64,000 bases of DNA, taken from Campylobacteraceae bacterium (GTDB lineage: Bacteria > Campylobacterota > Campylobacteria > Campylobacterales > Campylobacteraceae). The translations under genes were made by a program, and so were the position numbers. How positions within the stretch are numbered: the stretch's first letter is position 1; each line of letters opens with the position of its first letter. Positions 1 through 8,901 of the stretch are shown one piece after another. The notes under the pieces are model-generated. The model was not told the origin of the DNA and ran no database searches. It saw only the letters and a program-made list of their open reading frames with translations. The DNA lies in contig JAIRXG010000021.1 in NCBI GenBank assembly GCA_031268335.1, positions 1 through 64,000 on the forward strand, read 5' to 3'.

Positions 1-1
1 T

Positions 2-1855
2 AGCGTAGATGGCGTTACAAGTTCTAATACCGTAGACGTTTTATTCAAACCCGGCGAACCTTGCCTCGACAACACGGGAGTATGCGCTAATGCCACTACG
101 TCAATAACGGCTAATCCTAATCCTCAAACGGCGGGACAAAACAGCACCGTTACAGTTCATTTAAGTGATAAATACGGCAATGACGTAACAAATGCTACCA
201 ATGTGGTAGTACTCATAAAAGAGGATAATACAACTAGCGGCACTGCTAGTTTGTATTTCGGCGGTGACGCTACACATGTAGGAGGCGGCAACTATACGGT
301 TGATTTGATTTCTTATACTGTGGGTAATGTTACTGTTGGATTTGAGATAGATTCGGACGAATCCGATTTGACCGAAGTAGTGATATTTAATTCCGGCAAT
401 TATAGTATTAACGGTACTCATACTACCATAACAGCAACGCCTAATCAAACTATCGCGGGCAATAGCAGTCTGATAACAGTATTTTTAGCCGATGATATCG
501 GAAATGGCGTGTCGGGACAAAATGTTGATGTCATTGTTGTGAACGGTGATTTTGGTTCGGGCGCTTTGACGTCTACAACAGACATGGGCGGAGGAATATA
601 TACAGCTACGTTAAATTCTACTTTAGTCGGTAACATAACGGTAGGATTTACGGTAAGTTCCAACCAGAGCAATAAAACGGCCGTTGTTAAGTTTGAAACA
701 GGAGGCGGTAATGCAAGCTTATCTAGTATAAGCGTCAATCCTTCGATCCTTGATGTCGGCAATACGAGTACTATCACTGTGATGGTGCTTGACGATTACG
801 GCAATGCAGCAACAACGGGCGGAGAGAATATAACCATCGTCATATCAAATCCTACAAATGGTCTTGAATTAAGCAATGGTATGACGACTAGCAATATATC
901 TGTTGTTGCCATAGATAATGGAGACGGAACATATACGGCTTATCTGACTTCAAGTATAAGTGTGGCTGCAAACGTTACGTTTACTATTAACAACATTTAT
1001 CCTGATCCTATCGCCGCTCAATTATCGAATACTACTATAGATAGTATCGTTACTTTTGAGGATTATGAAGTTGATTTGTACGTAACATTGAATGCCTCCG
1101 TAAAACAGGCTAGAATAGGCGATTTGGTAAGATATACTGCCGTCATAGAAAACAGGGGTAGTACAAAAGCTATAGATTATACATTGGCAAATATCATTCC
1201 TAAAGGATTTTCTTACGTGGATGGTTCAGTATTGGCAGATGGCAATAAGAGCAGTGCAGTTACATGGAATGCTTCATTAAAAATCAATGAACTTACGCTG
1301 GATTCGGGAGATACTATGACGGTAATGTATATTTTGCGAGTAGGAGCTGGAGTTAGACAAGGAACTTACGAAACGCAGTCTTTAGCTTACAAAACTTCAG
1401 AACTTATAGCTACCAACAAGATATCCAACACAGCTTCAGCTTCTGTGGAGATACTTATTAACGATCCTTTGTTTGACGAGAGTTTAATATTCGGTACGGT
1501 ATATCACGACAAAAACTCTAACGGCATACAAGACAAAGGAGAAGAGGGAATCCCGGGAGTCAAGATAGTAACTGTTGAGGGCTACGTTATAATAACGGAT
1601 CAATTTGGAAGATATCATTTACTTAATATTTTAGGCGGAGAGTGGGGAATAGGACGTAACTTTATTATGAAGGTAGACCCGTCCTCCATTCCCAAAAATT
1701 CTAAATTTACAACATCAAATCCTCTTTTAAGAAGGATAACTCCGGGCATACCTGTAAGATTTGACTTCGGAGTAACGTTTACCGACAAAAAAGACACGGA
1801 GGAAATAGACAGCAATGTCACAGATGTTCAAACCACGCAAAGGGGGCAAAAATGA
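2..1855 (+). CDS. Ig-like/DUF11/SdrD-B surface protein, 5' end outside window
   Basis: The frame is open from base 2, so the true start lies upstream; about 617 C-terminal residues are visible. At least three invasin-type Ig-like repeats start near visible residues 34, 140 and 240. Each has a 'P.. ...AG..S.ITV.L.D..GN' pattern, typical of bacterial adhesins. A DUF11-like domain follows near residue 357 (VDLYVTLNASV), then an SdrD B-like domain near 497 with a Ca-binding-like DKNSNGIQD loop. There is no C-terminal anchor or barrel. The stop overlaps the next start as ATGA, so the two proteins are probably made together. The architecture suggests an exported structural or adhesive protein held by the downstream outer-membrane partner; that role is inference. 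Confidence 0.75.
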   Translation, partial: SVDGVTSSNTVDVLFKPGEPCLDNTGVCANATTSITANPNPQTAGQNSTVTVHLSDKYGNDVTNATNVVVLIKEDNTTSGTASLYFGGDATHVGGGNYTVDLISYTVGNVTVGFEIDSDESDLTEVVIFNSGNYSINGTHTTITATPNQTIAGNSSLITVFLADDIGNGVSGQNVDVIVVNGDFGSGALTSTTDMGGGIYTATLNSTLVGNITVGFTVSSNQSNKTAVVKFETGGGNASLSSISVNPSILDVGNTSTITVMVLDDYGNAATTGGENITIVISNPTNGLELSNGMTTSNISVVAIDNGDGTYTAYLTSSISVAANVTFTINNIYPDPIAAQLSNTTIDSIVTFEDYEVDLYVTLNASVKQARIGDLVRYTAVIENRGSTKAIDYTLANIIPKGFSYVDGSVLADGNKSSAVTWNASLKINELTLDSGDTMTVMYILRVGAGVRQGTYETQSLAYKTSELIATNKISNTASASVEILINDPLFDESLIFGTVYHDKNSNGIQDKGEEGIPGVKIVTVEGYVIITDQFGRYHLLNILGGEWGIGRNFIMKVDPSSIPKNSKFTTSNPLLRRITPGIPVRFDFGVTFTDKKDTEEIDSNVTDVQTTQRGQK

Positions 1856-4800
1856 GAACATACACTAAATTAAGTGTGCTTGCCGCATCCTTTTTGATCG
1901 GTTCAATTTCATTGCAAGCTCAAGAGATCATAGACAACAAGAACGCTTCTTTCATAAAAGATGCGGATGAAAACGCTATCGAAATTATATTAGGCGATGA
2001 CAGCGCAGTTTTTACGGAAGATATAGATATCGAAGAAGATTTGGATTTAGCGGAGGAAAAGAACGAATTTATATTCGAAGAGTTAAATTTAGAGGACAAT
2101 GAGTCGATATCAGAGTATGAAGAAATAGCATCGGACAACAATACGGATATTCAATTTACGCAAAATAATGTATCCGAAAACCAAGAAGTTAAACAAATAT
2201 TAGCCGATGACAATTTTATCTCTAAAGAGGAGTCTTACTCTATCTCTCTATCAAATAACGGACTTATATACGCATCCGAAGATACAAGCATAGGAGAGGC
2301 GGTACTTGGCGTAACGTCTCTATCTTACGTTTCTATTGTAGATGGAGTTATAAGCGAACCCATCACATTTTTAGTTAGAACTAATTATTCCGCTTTTATA
2401 GAGAGAATGGAGATTATCGTATACAAAGCTTCCGATACCGATTTGATTGAACCTCTTGTTACAATTCCCGTTGATTCGAGTGCGTTTGCCAAAGTTACAT
2501 GGGATGGCAAGCTTCCCGATAGTCGTTCATATAAAGCCGGAGACGAACTTGTTTATATTTTAAAAGCATATGATAAAGAAGGAAAGTTTGACGAAAGTGT
2601 TAAAAATTATATAAGGCTTTTAAAACCTGAAGATGTTATCTCCAATAAAAACGAGCTCAAAGAAGGCGTATCAAAAGAGCAGGGTGTTTTACTGAATACT
2701 CAAGAGGCGGCAGACCAATATCTACTCGATAAAACGTTTGCCACAAATTCTCTTGCCAAACAAAATATTGTCATATACGGCTCAAGAGTAATTATAAGAG
2801 GCGTGTCGCTTCCAGAAAATACAAATCTGTTTATTAACGGCGAATCATATCCTGTTGATTTTGAGAGAAAATTTACGGCAGAATTCATAGTGCCTTCGGG
2901 AACTCATTATTACGATATAGACTTGCAAGGCGAGGAGAATATACACAAAAGGCTGAAAGTAGATGTCGACGATAACTACTTTTTTGGCATAGCGATTGCA
3001 GATTTTACGTTGAGTAAAACACAAACTTCGGGAAGTTATGAGAGCAAAGAGGATGATTTATTAAAAGACGGACGACTTGCTTTTTACATAAAAAGCAGAT
3101 TGCATAGCAAATATCAAATTACAGCCCAAGCCGATACTACTCAAAAAGATGTTAAAGATTTATTCAAAGGATTTACTCAAGCAGATGCGACAGATATATT
3201 TGAGTCTTTAGACCCTGACATGTACTATCCTACATATGGAGACGATTCTACTACGTTTAAAGATATAAATACGCAGGGAAGATTTTATTTGAGAACAGAT
3301 TGGGATAAATCTCAAGCTCTTTGGGGTAACTACGATACAAATTTTGACGGAACGCAATACGGCGGATACTCAAGAAGTTTGTACGGAGCTAAACTTGACT
3401 ATAGATCCGTTGATATTAATGAATTTGGAGACGCTAAAACAACCGTAAAAGCGTTTGGCTCCGAAGCTCAAAGCGCAGCGGGACACAGCGAGTTTTTGGG
3501 AACGGGCGGAAGTCTTTATTATCTAAAAAATACAAATATAATTCCAGGTTCTGATAAATTGCTTTTACAAGTAATCGATACTTTAACCGGCAATGTGATA
3601 GCAAGGATTGATTTGGTAAGAGGCGCTGATTATGAGATAGACAATGTTCAAGGAAGAGTTATCTTAACAAGACCTTTATCTCAAATAATATATCAAGGAG
3701 CAAACTCTATTACTACCATGGCTCCTCTTAGCGGATATGAGCAGAGATTGATGGCGGATTATGAGTATGTACCGAATGCGTTTGACGGAGATAATGTAGT
3801 TGCCGGCGTTAGAGTTAAGCAATGGTTTGGAGACCATGTGGCTTTAGGCGGCACATATGTAACGGAAGAACAAGTCGGAGATGATTATGAGATGGTAGGC
3901 GGGGATATAACCTTGCAAGCGGGCAAAGGAACATACTTAAAAACGGAGATTACCCAAACCAAATCAAAAGCAGCTCCTATATATTATTCGACTAACGGAG
4001 GCTTGTCTTTTGATTCTCTTGGTTCATTGACGGACGATATAAAGGGTGAAGCTGTAGCCGTTGATGCCAGAGCAAACTTCAAAGAGCTTGGTTTTACGAA
4101 TAGCGATTTTACCGCAGGAACTTGGTGGAGAAAGGTTGACAAAGGATATTCAAGCGCTCGCACCTCTTCTTATGCCGACAGCGAAGTAATGGAATATGGA
4201 GTTGAAGTAGCTACGGATGTGAACGATAAAACAAAACTCTACACAAAAGCGAATAAAGCGGAGAAAGACGATAACTCATTTTCAGAGATTCAGGTAACGG
4301 CAGAGTATAGCATAGACCCCAAAATGTCCGTAAGCGCCGAAATTAAAGGCATACAGACAAAAGAGGCAAATTCTACCGCGGGCGGAGCTATAGGAGCTTT
4401 GAGAGTTGATTACGAACCTATCTCAAATCTTGAAACTTTTTTGACGGGTCAAGCTACGTTAAGTAATGATAATGGCGCATATGAAAATAACGACGCTATC
4501 ATTGTCGGAGCGAGATATTTATTTGATGCTTCAAGTGCCGGCGTAAGATATACAACTGGTCATAGAGGAGATGCCGTAGAGGTTGATGCTTCTTATCAAT
4601 TAAATAAAGACCATACGATATACGGCGGATATACGTGGAGCAATGATTATGTTTCCGATTTTGACAGAACGTTTGGCGCGGGAGCTAATACCGGTTTTAC
4701 CGTAGGGCAACGCTGGAACATAACAAACAAAGTAGCTCTTTATAACGAATCTCAACTTGTAGAAAATAGCGGAGACAAAGGCGCTACCAATTCTTTAGGT

Positions 4801-5610
4801 ATGGATTTTTATTTGGGAGAGGGTTGGAATTTAGGGTTTATATATCAAAAAGGCGAGCTTAGAGCCGAAAACGGTAACGATACCGACAGAGACTCTTTTA
4901 GTTTCAATGTAGGCAGAACGTCGAGCGTTATGAATTGGGCAAGCAAGCTTGAGTATAGACAAGATAGAGGAGCTGAAGATAGAGAACAGTGGGTAACCAC
5001 GAACAGATTGTCTTATAAAGTAAACGACAGTTTAAGATTGGCAGGCAGGCTTAACTATTCGAAGACGGAAGATAACTTAAACTCTCAAAACGGAGCGGAA
5101 TTCACGGAAGCTAACATAGGATTTGCATACAGACCTTATGACTCAAGCAAATGGGCGCTTTTTGGAAGATATACGTATCTGTATGATTTGGCCTCTTTGG
5201 GACAAGATATCGTAAATGGAAGCGAATATGACCAAAGAAGTCAAGTGCTTTCATTTGAGGGTGTATATAAATTTGATGAAAAATGGGAATTTGCCCTCAA
5301 ATACGCAACAAGAATAGGTGAAGCTAGATATGGAAGAGGAGATGGAGAATGGTTTGACTCACAAACGTCTTTCTATGCCGCTCAAGCGCGATATGACTTG
5401 CTTTATAGATGGCACGGATTGTTGGAGTACAGAATTCTTGACGTAAAAGACGGAGGCGCTAAACAAGGCTACATGTTAGGAATTGACAGAGATATAACCG
5501 AACACTTCAGAGTTGGCGCAGGATATAACTTTACGGATTTCAGCGACGACTTGACGAAACTTGATTATAAATACAGAGGTTGGTTCATTAACGTAGTAGG
5601 CACATATTAA
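1852..5610 (+). CDS. Large outer-membrane beta-barrel protein coupled to Ig-like protein
   Basis: The protein has 1252 residues. A signal peptide (MRTYTKLSVLAASFLIG..., likely cleaved after LQA) precedes an acidic low-complexity segment (about 30-120) rich in D and E. Ig-like or glucodextranase-like modules (about 140-380) follow, including an 'NGESYPVDF' type fold. From about residue 390 to the end the sequence alternates aromatic and polar residues and finishes with FINVVGTY, an aromatic-terminated beta strand expected of outer-membrane barrels. A 'DYEIDNVQGRVILTRPL' motif marks a domain shared with large DUF11-associated barrel proteins. The start is the ATG of the ATGA overlap with the upstream gene. 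It is probably the membrane anchor or export partner of that gene; no enzymatic motif was seen. Confidence 0.7.
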   Translation: MRTYTKLSVLAASFLIGSISLQAQEIIDNKNASFIKDADENAIEIILGDDSAVFTEDIDIEEDLDLAEEKNEFIFEELNLEDNESISEYEEIASDNNTDIQFTQNNVSENQEVKQILADDNFISKEESYSISLSNNGLIYASEDTSIGEAVLGVTSLSYVSIVDGVISEPITFLVRTNYSAFIERMEIIVYKASDTDLIEPLVTIPVDSSAFAKVTWDGKLPDSRSYKAGDELVYILKAYDKEGKFDESVKNYIRLLKPEDVISNKNELKEGVSKEQGVLLNTQEAADQYLLDKTFATNSLAKQNIVIYGSRVIIRGVSLPENTNLFINGESYPVDFERKFTAEFIVPSGTHYYDIDLQGEENIHKRLKVDVDDNYFFGIAIADFTLSKTQTSGSYESKEDDLLKDGRLAFYIKSRLHSKYQITAQADTTQKDVKDLFKGFTQADATDIFESLDPDMYYPTYGDDSTTFKDINTQGRFYLRTDWDKSQALWGNYDTNFDGTQYGGYSRSLYGAKLDYRSVDINEFGDAKTTVKAFGSEAQSAAGHSEFLGTGGSLYYLKNTNIIPGSDKLLLQVIDTLTGNVIARIDLVRGADYEIDNVQGRVILTRPLSQIIYQGANSITTMAPLSGYEQRLMADYEYVPNAFDGDNVVAGVRVKQWFGDHVALGGTYVTEEQVGDDYEMVGGDITLQAGKGTYLKTEITQTKSKAAPIYYSTNGGLSFDSLGSLTDDIKGEAVAVDARANFKELGFTNSDFTAGTWWRKVDKGYSSARTSSYADSEVMEYGVEVATDVNDKTKLYTKANKAEKDDNSFSEIQVTAEYSIDPKMSVSAEIKGIQTKEANSTAGGAIGALRVDYEPISNLETFLTGQATLSNDNGAYENNDAIIVGARYLFDASSAGVRYTTGHRGDAVEVDASYQLNKDHTIYGGYTWSNDYVSDFDRTFGAGANTGFTVGQRWNITNKVALYNESQLVENSGDKGATNSLGMDFYLGEGWNLGFIYQKGELRAENGNDTDRDSFSFNVGRTSSVMNWASKLEYRQDRGAEDREQWVTTNRLSYKVNDSLRLAGRLNYSKTEDNLNSQNGAEFTEANIGFAYRPYDSSKWALFGRYTYLYDLASLGQDIVNGSEYDQRSQVLSFEGVYKFDEKWEFALKYATRIGEARYGRGDGEWFDSQTSFYAAQARYDLLYRWHGLLEYRILDVKDGGAKQGYMLGIDRDITEHFRVGAGYNFTDFSDDLTKLDYKYRGWFINVVGTY

Positions 5611-5629
5611 AAGCCTTTATTGTGCGATG

Positions 5630-5673
5630 TTTGCCCGTTTCGCGATTACATAAACAGATGTGAATCGGGCAAA
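5630..5673 (+). terminator. Hairpin after outer-membrane protein gene
   Basis: TTTGCCCG (5630-5637) pairs perfectly with CGGGCAAA (5666-5673), about 20 bases after the stop codon. There is no good T-run after it, so it may be a weak terminator or an mRNA 3'-stabilising hairpin. Confidence 0.4.
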
Positions 5674-5784
5674 GCATTATAAAATCAAATTATATTTGAG
5701 TACATATATTACAAAAACCCTGTCGAATTGTATTTGTATTCTAAAAAAATATACGATTTTTATCGGAAAATTTTATATCAATTG

Positions 5785-6114
5785 TGATATTTTAATCTGA
5801 AAAATATTTCATCGTAAAACAAGCATTGTGTTGGAATATTTGATATTGTCTTTACTAAATTCTTTGCCCGCTCAGTTGAACCCAAACAAGCATTGTGTCA
5901 ACATTAGCATAATACCTAATTTACAAAAATGTGATTTATTGTGTTTGAATTTGCAGTAAAATTACTTTATTGCATGTAACTATGTGTATACAAGTCTGAT
6001 TATTAAAAAGATAAATACATTTGTCATATATGTATTATCTCAATAAAATAATTTTGTTTGAGAGATTACAGTCATACATGTAATGCTTGATAGTTAAAAT
6101 ATTGTACATTTGTG
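5785..6114 (+). repeat. Dispersed intergenic repeat, copy A
   Basis: This stretch matches the reverse complement of 16013-16224 almost base for base over most of its length. An example is the shared block from AAGCATTGTGTC through TTTACAAAAATGTGATTTATTG to TTGCATGTAACTATG. Copy A has two extra segments. One is about 65 bp near 5833-5898, created by duplication of AACAAGCATTGTGT. The other is about 45 bp near 6030-6075, duplicating a CATAYATGTA motif. No coding frame is conserved. It lies in the 704-bp gap between the barrel gene and the thioesterase; the rest of that gap is AT-rich with no feature I can support. Confidence 0.85.
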
Positions 6115-6314
6115 AAATTCGCATTTTTAATTTTGCGCAATTTTTACTGCAGTTAAGATATCACTGTTGTCTTATGAAACCCGTATACGTACAATATCAA
6201 AGTACTTCATTGCATATAGACATCTAGTTACATGCAAGAAAATATTTTTATAATTTGTGAATACGGCTTTTATTTGCATCAAGTACATGACCGATAGTTT
6301 GCTTTTTTGTCAAT

Positions 6315-6698
6315 CTAATCCGTTTTTAACAATCTTTTATTGCCATCGTTGTCAACGGCTACATATGTGACTATCGCGCTTGTTACATGTACGCAAACTT
6401 CTTCGTGATTTATAACTCTTTCAGCGAATACTTCTATTTGTGTTTGAATTGAAGTTTTTCCGACTTTAATGATTTTGCCGTAACAAGTTACCGTATCGCC
6501 TATTTTTACCGCTTTTTTAAATTCAAGCGAATTTACGGCTACAGTGGCAAAATTGCCCGAATCCAAATCGCGCACAGTAAGAGAGCCGGCTATATCTATT
6601 TGAGACATTATCCAACCGCCGAATATATTGCCTTTTGAGTTTGTGTCTTTTGGCATAGCCACTACTCTTGTTCTTAATTTTCCGTAATTTTGCATCAT
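6315..6698 (-). CDS. Acyl-CoA thioesterase, YciA-like hotdog family
   Basis: The product is about 127 residues with a single hotdog domain. The family signature NIFGGWIMSQID near the N terminus holds the conserved helix and catalytic region of YciA/BACH-type acyl-CoA thioesterases, which hydrolyse acyl-CoA to free fatty acid and CoA in the cytoplasm. I chose the ATG at 6698 because it forms an ATGA overlap with the cysE stop; an upstream TTG at 6707 is possible but has no RBS of its own. It is the last gene of a three-gene minus-strand run with cysE and the adenylyltransferase gene, so it is probably co-transcribed without an obvious pathway link. Confidence 0.85.
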   Translation of the reverse strand: MMQNYGKLRTRVVAMPKDTNSKGNIFGGWIMSQIDIAGSLTVRDLDSGNFATVAVNSLEFKKAVKIGDTVTCYGKIIKVGKTSIQTQIEVFAERVINHEEVCVHVTSAIVTYVAVDNDGNKRLLKTD

Positions 6699-7642
6699 AT
6701 AACCCAATCTATCATTATATCGTCGTCTTTTCTTTTTGACTTTTTAGAAGCCTTGTCGGTATACTGAAGTTCGGGTGTTTTCATGCTTACATTTGTTTTG
6801 CCGGCAACGGATTTTGTGATAAACACATTACTTCCTATCACAACGCCTTCGCCTATCACCGTATTTCCGCCGAGTATTGAAGCGCCGGCGTATACTATGA
6901 CGTTGTCTTCTAAAGTCGGATGTCTTTTTGTTCCCCTTAAGGATTGTCCTGCCCTCAAAGAAAGAGCTCCTAAAGTAACTCCTTGATATATTCTTACATA
7001 TTTGCCGATTTTTGTAGTTTCGCCTATGACGATGCCTGTTCCATGATCTATAAAAAAGTGTTTGCCGATCTTTGCACCCGGATGTATATCTATACCGGTT
7101 ATCGTATGGGCATATTCGCTCATGATGCGCGGAATTAACGGCACCGATAAAATGTGTAATTCATGGGCAATTCTATGGGTCATTATGGCAAAAATTCCAG
7201 GATACGAAAAAATAATCTCGTCCGTGCTGGAAGCGGCGGGATCACCTTCGTACGCAGCCTCCACGTCCATAGCTAAAATCTCGCGAAGATATGAAATCTT
7301 GCCTAAAAAATTAAGCGTTTTCTCTTCGGCGGATGCCAAAAGCTCACTTTTATTTACATTATCTGCATATAACACAAAAGCGCAATATATCTGCTTGTGA
7401 AGTTTCTCATAGATAATATTAATCCTCTCATCAACCATGAGATTTATAGATTTTGAACTATGACCTTGTTTAGAAAAATAACCGGGAAACAAAACTTCTC
7501 TTAATTTCAGCACTACGTCTATAACTTCCTCTCTTTTGGGAAGATTTTCGCTATTTAGATGGCTGATTTGTTTGTGCGTTTTGTAACTTTCAAGAATTGA
7601 TGAAGCGATGGATTTTAGTTCGCCTTGTATATCTTTTTTCAC
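6695..7642 (-). CDS. cysE: Serine O-acetyltransferase (EpsC/CysE type)
   Basis: The protein has 315 residues. An alpha-helical N-terminal half is followed by a left-handed hexapeptide-repeat beta helix (IHPGAKIGKHFFIDHGTG, then VIGETTKIG and ANTVIG-type turns), the catalytic fold that acetylates L-serine with acetyl-CoA to give O-acetylserine for cysteine synthesis. The long N terminus matches the EpsC subgroup better than the 270-residue E. coli CysE. The start is GTG at 7642, supported by a GGAG Shine-Dalgarno sequence 8 bases upstream. It follows the ThiF-rhodanese gene by 18 bases and overlaps the thioesterase start. The neighbouring sulfur-transfer gene suggests a shared sulfur-assimilation role (inference). 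Confidence 0.92.
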   Translation of the reverse strand: MKKDIQGELKSIASSILESYKTHKQISHLNSENLPKREEVIDVVLKLREVLFPGYFSKQGHSSKSINLMVDERINIIYEKLHKQIYCAFVLYADNVNKSELLASAEEKTLNFLGKISYLREILAMDVEAAYEGDPAASSTDEIIFSYPGIFAIMTHRIAHELHILSVPLIPRIMSEYAHTITGIDIHPGAKIGKHFFIDHGTGIVIGETTKIGKYVRIYQGVTLGALSLRAGQSLRGTKRHPTLEDNVIVYAGASILGGNTVIGEGVVIGSNVFITKSVAGKTNVSMKTPELQYTDKASKKSKRKDDDIMIDWVI

Positions 7643-7660
7643 TGTTTTTACTCCAAAATT

Positions 7661-8818
7661 TTAATATTTTGTCATTGTTTTGTCTATCTTGCGAGCCCAC
7701 GCTAAGATACCATCTTCCAAATTCAAAAGCTCGCCTTTAAACTCATCTTTTTTAAGCTTTTTTATGGCATAAGCGCTTCTTATTCCTGATTTGCAAAGCA
7801 CTACCGTGGGGATTTTGATGTCAATCTCGCTTTTTCTTGCCGATATTTCACTTAATGGAATGAGTCGCGAACCTCTAATGTGGGCTATATCAAATTCGTC
7901 TTTTTCGCGAACGTCTATTATATTTATTTTTTCATTATTATCAATTTTTTGTTTTAACTCTTCGGCGCTAATATTTTTGACAATAATTTCCTCTTTATCT
8001 TTAACTCCGCAAAAAAACTCATAATCAATAAGTTCTTTTATGGATGGCGTTTTGCTGCAAATGGGGCAATTATCATCTTTTTGTAAACGCAACTCTTTAA
8101 ACTTCATATTCCACGCGTCAAACACCAGAAGTCTATTTATAAGCGTTTTATTTTCGGCGCCTATTATAAGTTTTATAATCTCATTAGCTTGAATTGAGCC
8201 GATAATTCCGGGCAACACTCCAAAAACTCCCGCTTCGGCGCAACTTGGTGCAAATCCGACGGATGGAGGAGTTGGAAAAACACACCTATAACAAGCCCCT
8301 TTTTTGCTCCAAAAAACGCTTGATTGTCCTTCAAAACGAAATATAGATCCGTAAACCAAAGGTTTATCCAAAAGTACGCAAGCGTCGTTTATGAGATAGC
8401 GCGCAGGAAAATTGTCCGTACAATCAGCCACAATATCAAAATCTTTTAAAACTTCAAGTGCGTTTTGAGCGGTAATTTTTGTGTCAAAAGTTAAAACGTT
8501 TATATGAGGATTTATATCGAGTATTGCTTCTTTTGCCGACAAAGTTTTCTTTTTGCCTATATTTTTTGTTTTATGGATAATTTGTCTTTGAAGATTGCTT
8601 ACATCCACTTCGTCAAAATCCGCAATGCCGATAGTCCCAACGCCTGCTGATGCCAAATACAAACCTATCGGCGAACCCAAAGCACCACCGCCAACTATTA
8701 AGACTCTGCTTTTTTTGAGTTTTTTTTGTCCCTCTAAGCCAACATTGGGCAATATAATATGGCGACTGTATCTTGTTATTTCATCAGGCGTAAGATTCGG
8801 CAAACTGCCCTTTTGCAT
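7661..8818 (-). CDS. ThiF/MoeB-type adenylyltransferase fused to rhodanese (MoeZ-like)
   Basis: The protein has 385 residues. An E1-like adenylation domain (about 10-245) carries the nucleotide-binding GGGALGSP motif, the NLQRQI arginine region and zinc-binding cysteine pairs (CYRC and CPIC). A rhodanese domain (about 280-380) has the active-site loop VVLCKSGIRS with the persulfide cysteine. Such fusions adenylate the C-terminal Gly-Gly of a ubiquitin-like sulfur carrier (MoaD, ThiS or CysO type) and then pass sulfur to it. It heads the operon with cysE. A TATAAT box lies at 8845-8850 on the minus strand and a GGGAG RBS precedes the ATG. The exact carrier partner cannot be decided from the window. 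Confidence 0.88.
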   Translation of the reverse strand: MQKGSLPNLTPDEITRYSRHIILPNVGLEGQKKLKKSRVLIVGGGALGSPIGLYLASAGVGTIGIADFDEVDVSNLQRQIIHKTKNIGKKKTLSAKEAILDINPHINVLTFDTKITAQNALEVLKDFDIVADCTDNFPARYLINDACVLLDKPLVYGSIFRFEGQSSVFWSKKGACYRCVFPTPPSVGFAPSCAEAGVFGVLPGIIGSIQANEIIKLIIGAENKTLINRLLVFDAWNMKFKELRLQKDDNCPICSKTPSIKELIDYEFFCGVKDKEEIIVKNISAEELKQKIDNNEKINIIDVREKDEFDIAHIRGSRLIPLSEISARKSEIDIKIPTVVLCKSGIRSAYAIKKLKKDEFKGELLNLEDGILAWARKIDKTMTKY

Positions 8819-8844
8819 ATTTATCTCCCAACTTATAAAAGGAT

Positions 8845-8850
8845 ATTATA
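8845..8850 (-). promoter_or_regulatory. Sigma70-type -10 box for adenylyltransferase-cysE operon
   Basis: The minus strand reads TATAAT in AAGTATAATATCC, 27 bases before the ATG and followed by the GGGAG RBS. No clear -35 is present, as usual for Campylobacterota promoters. Confidence 0.55.
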
Positions 8851-8901
8851 CTTAATAAGAGCTGTTTTGTCATAAATTTTTATTGTACATGTAAAAGATT
8901 T

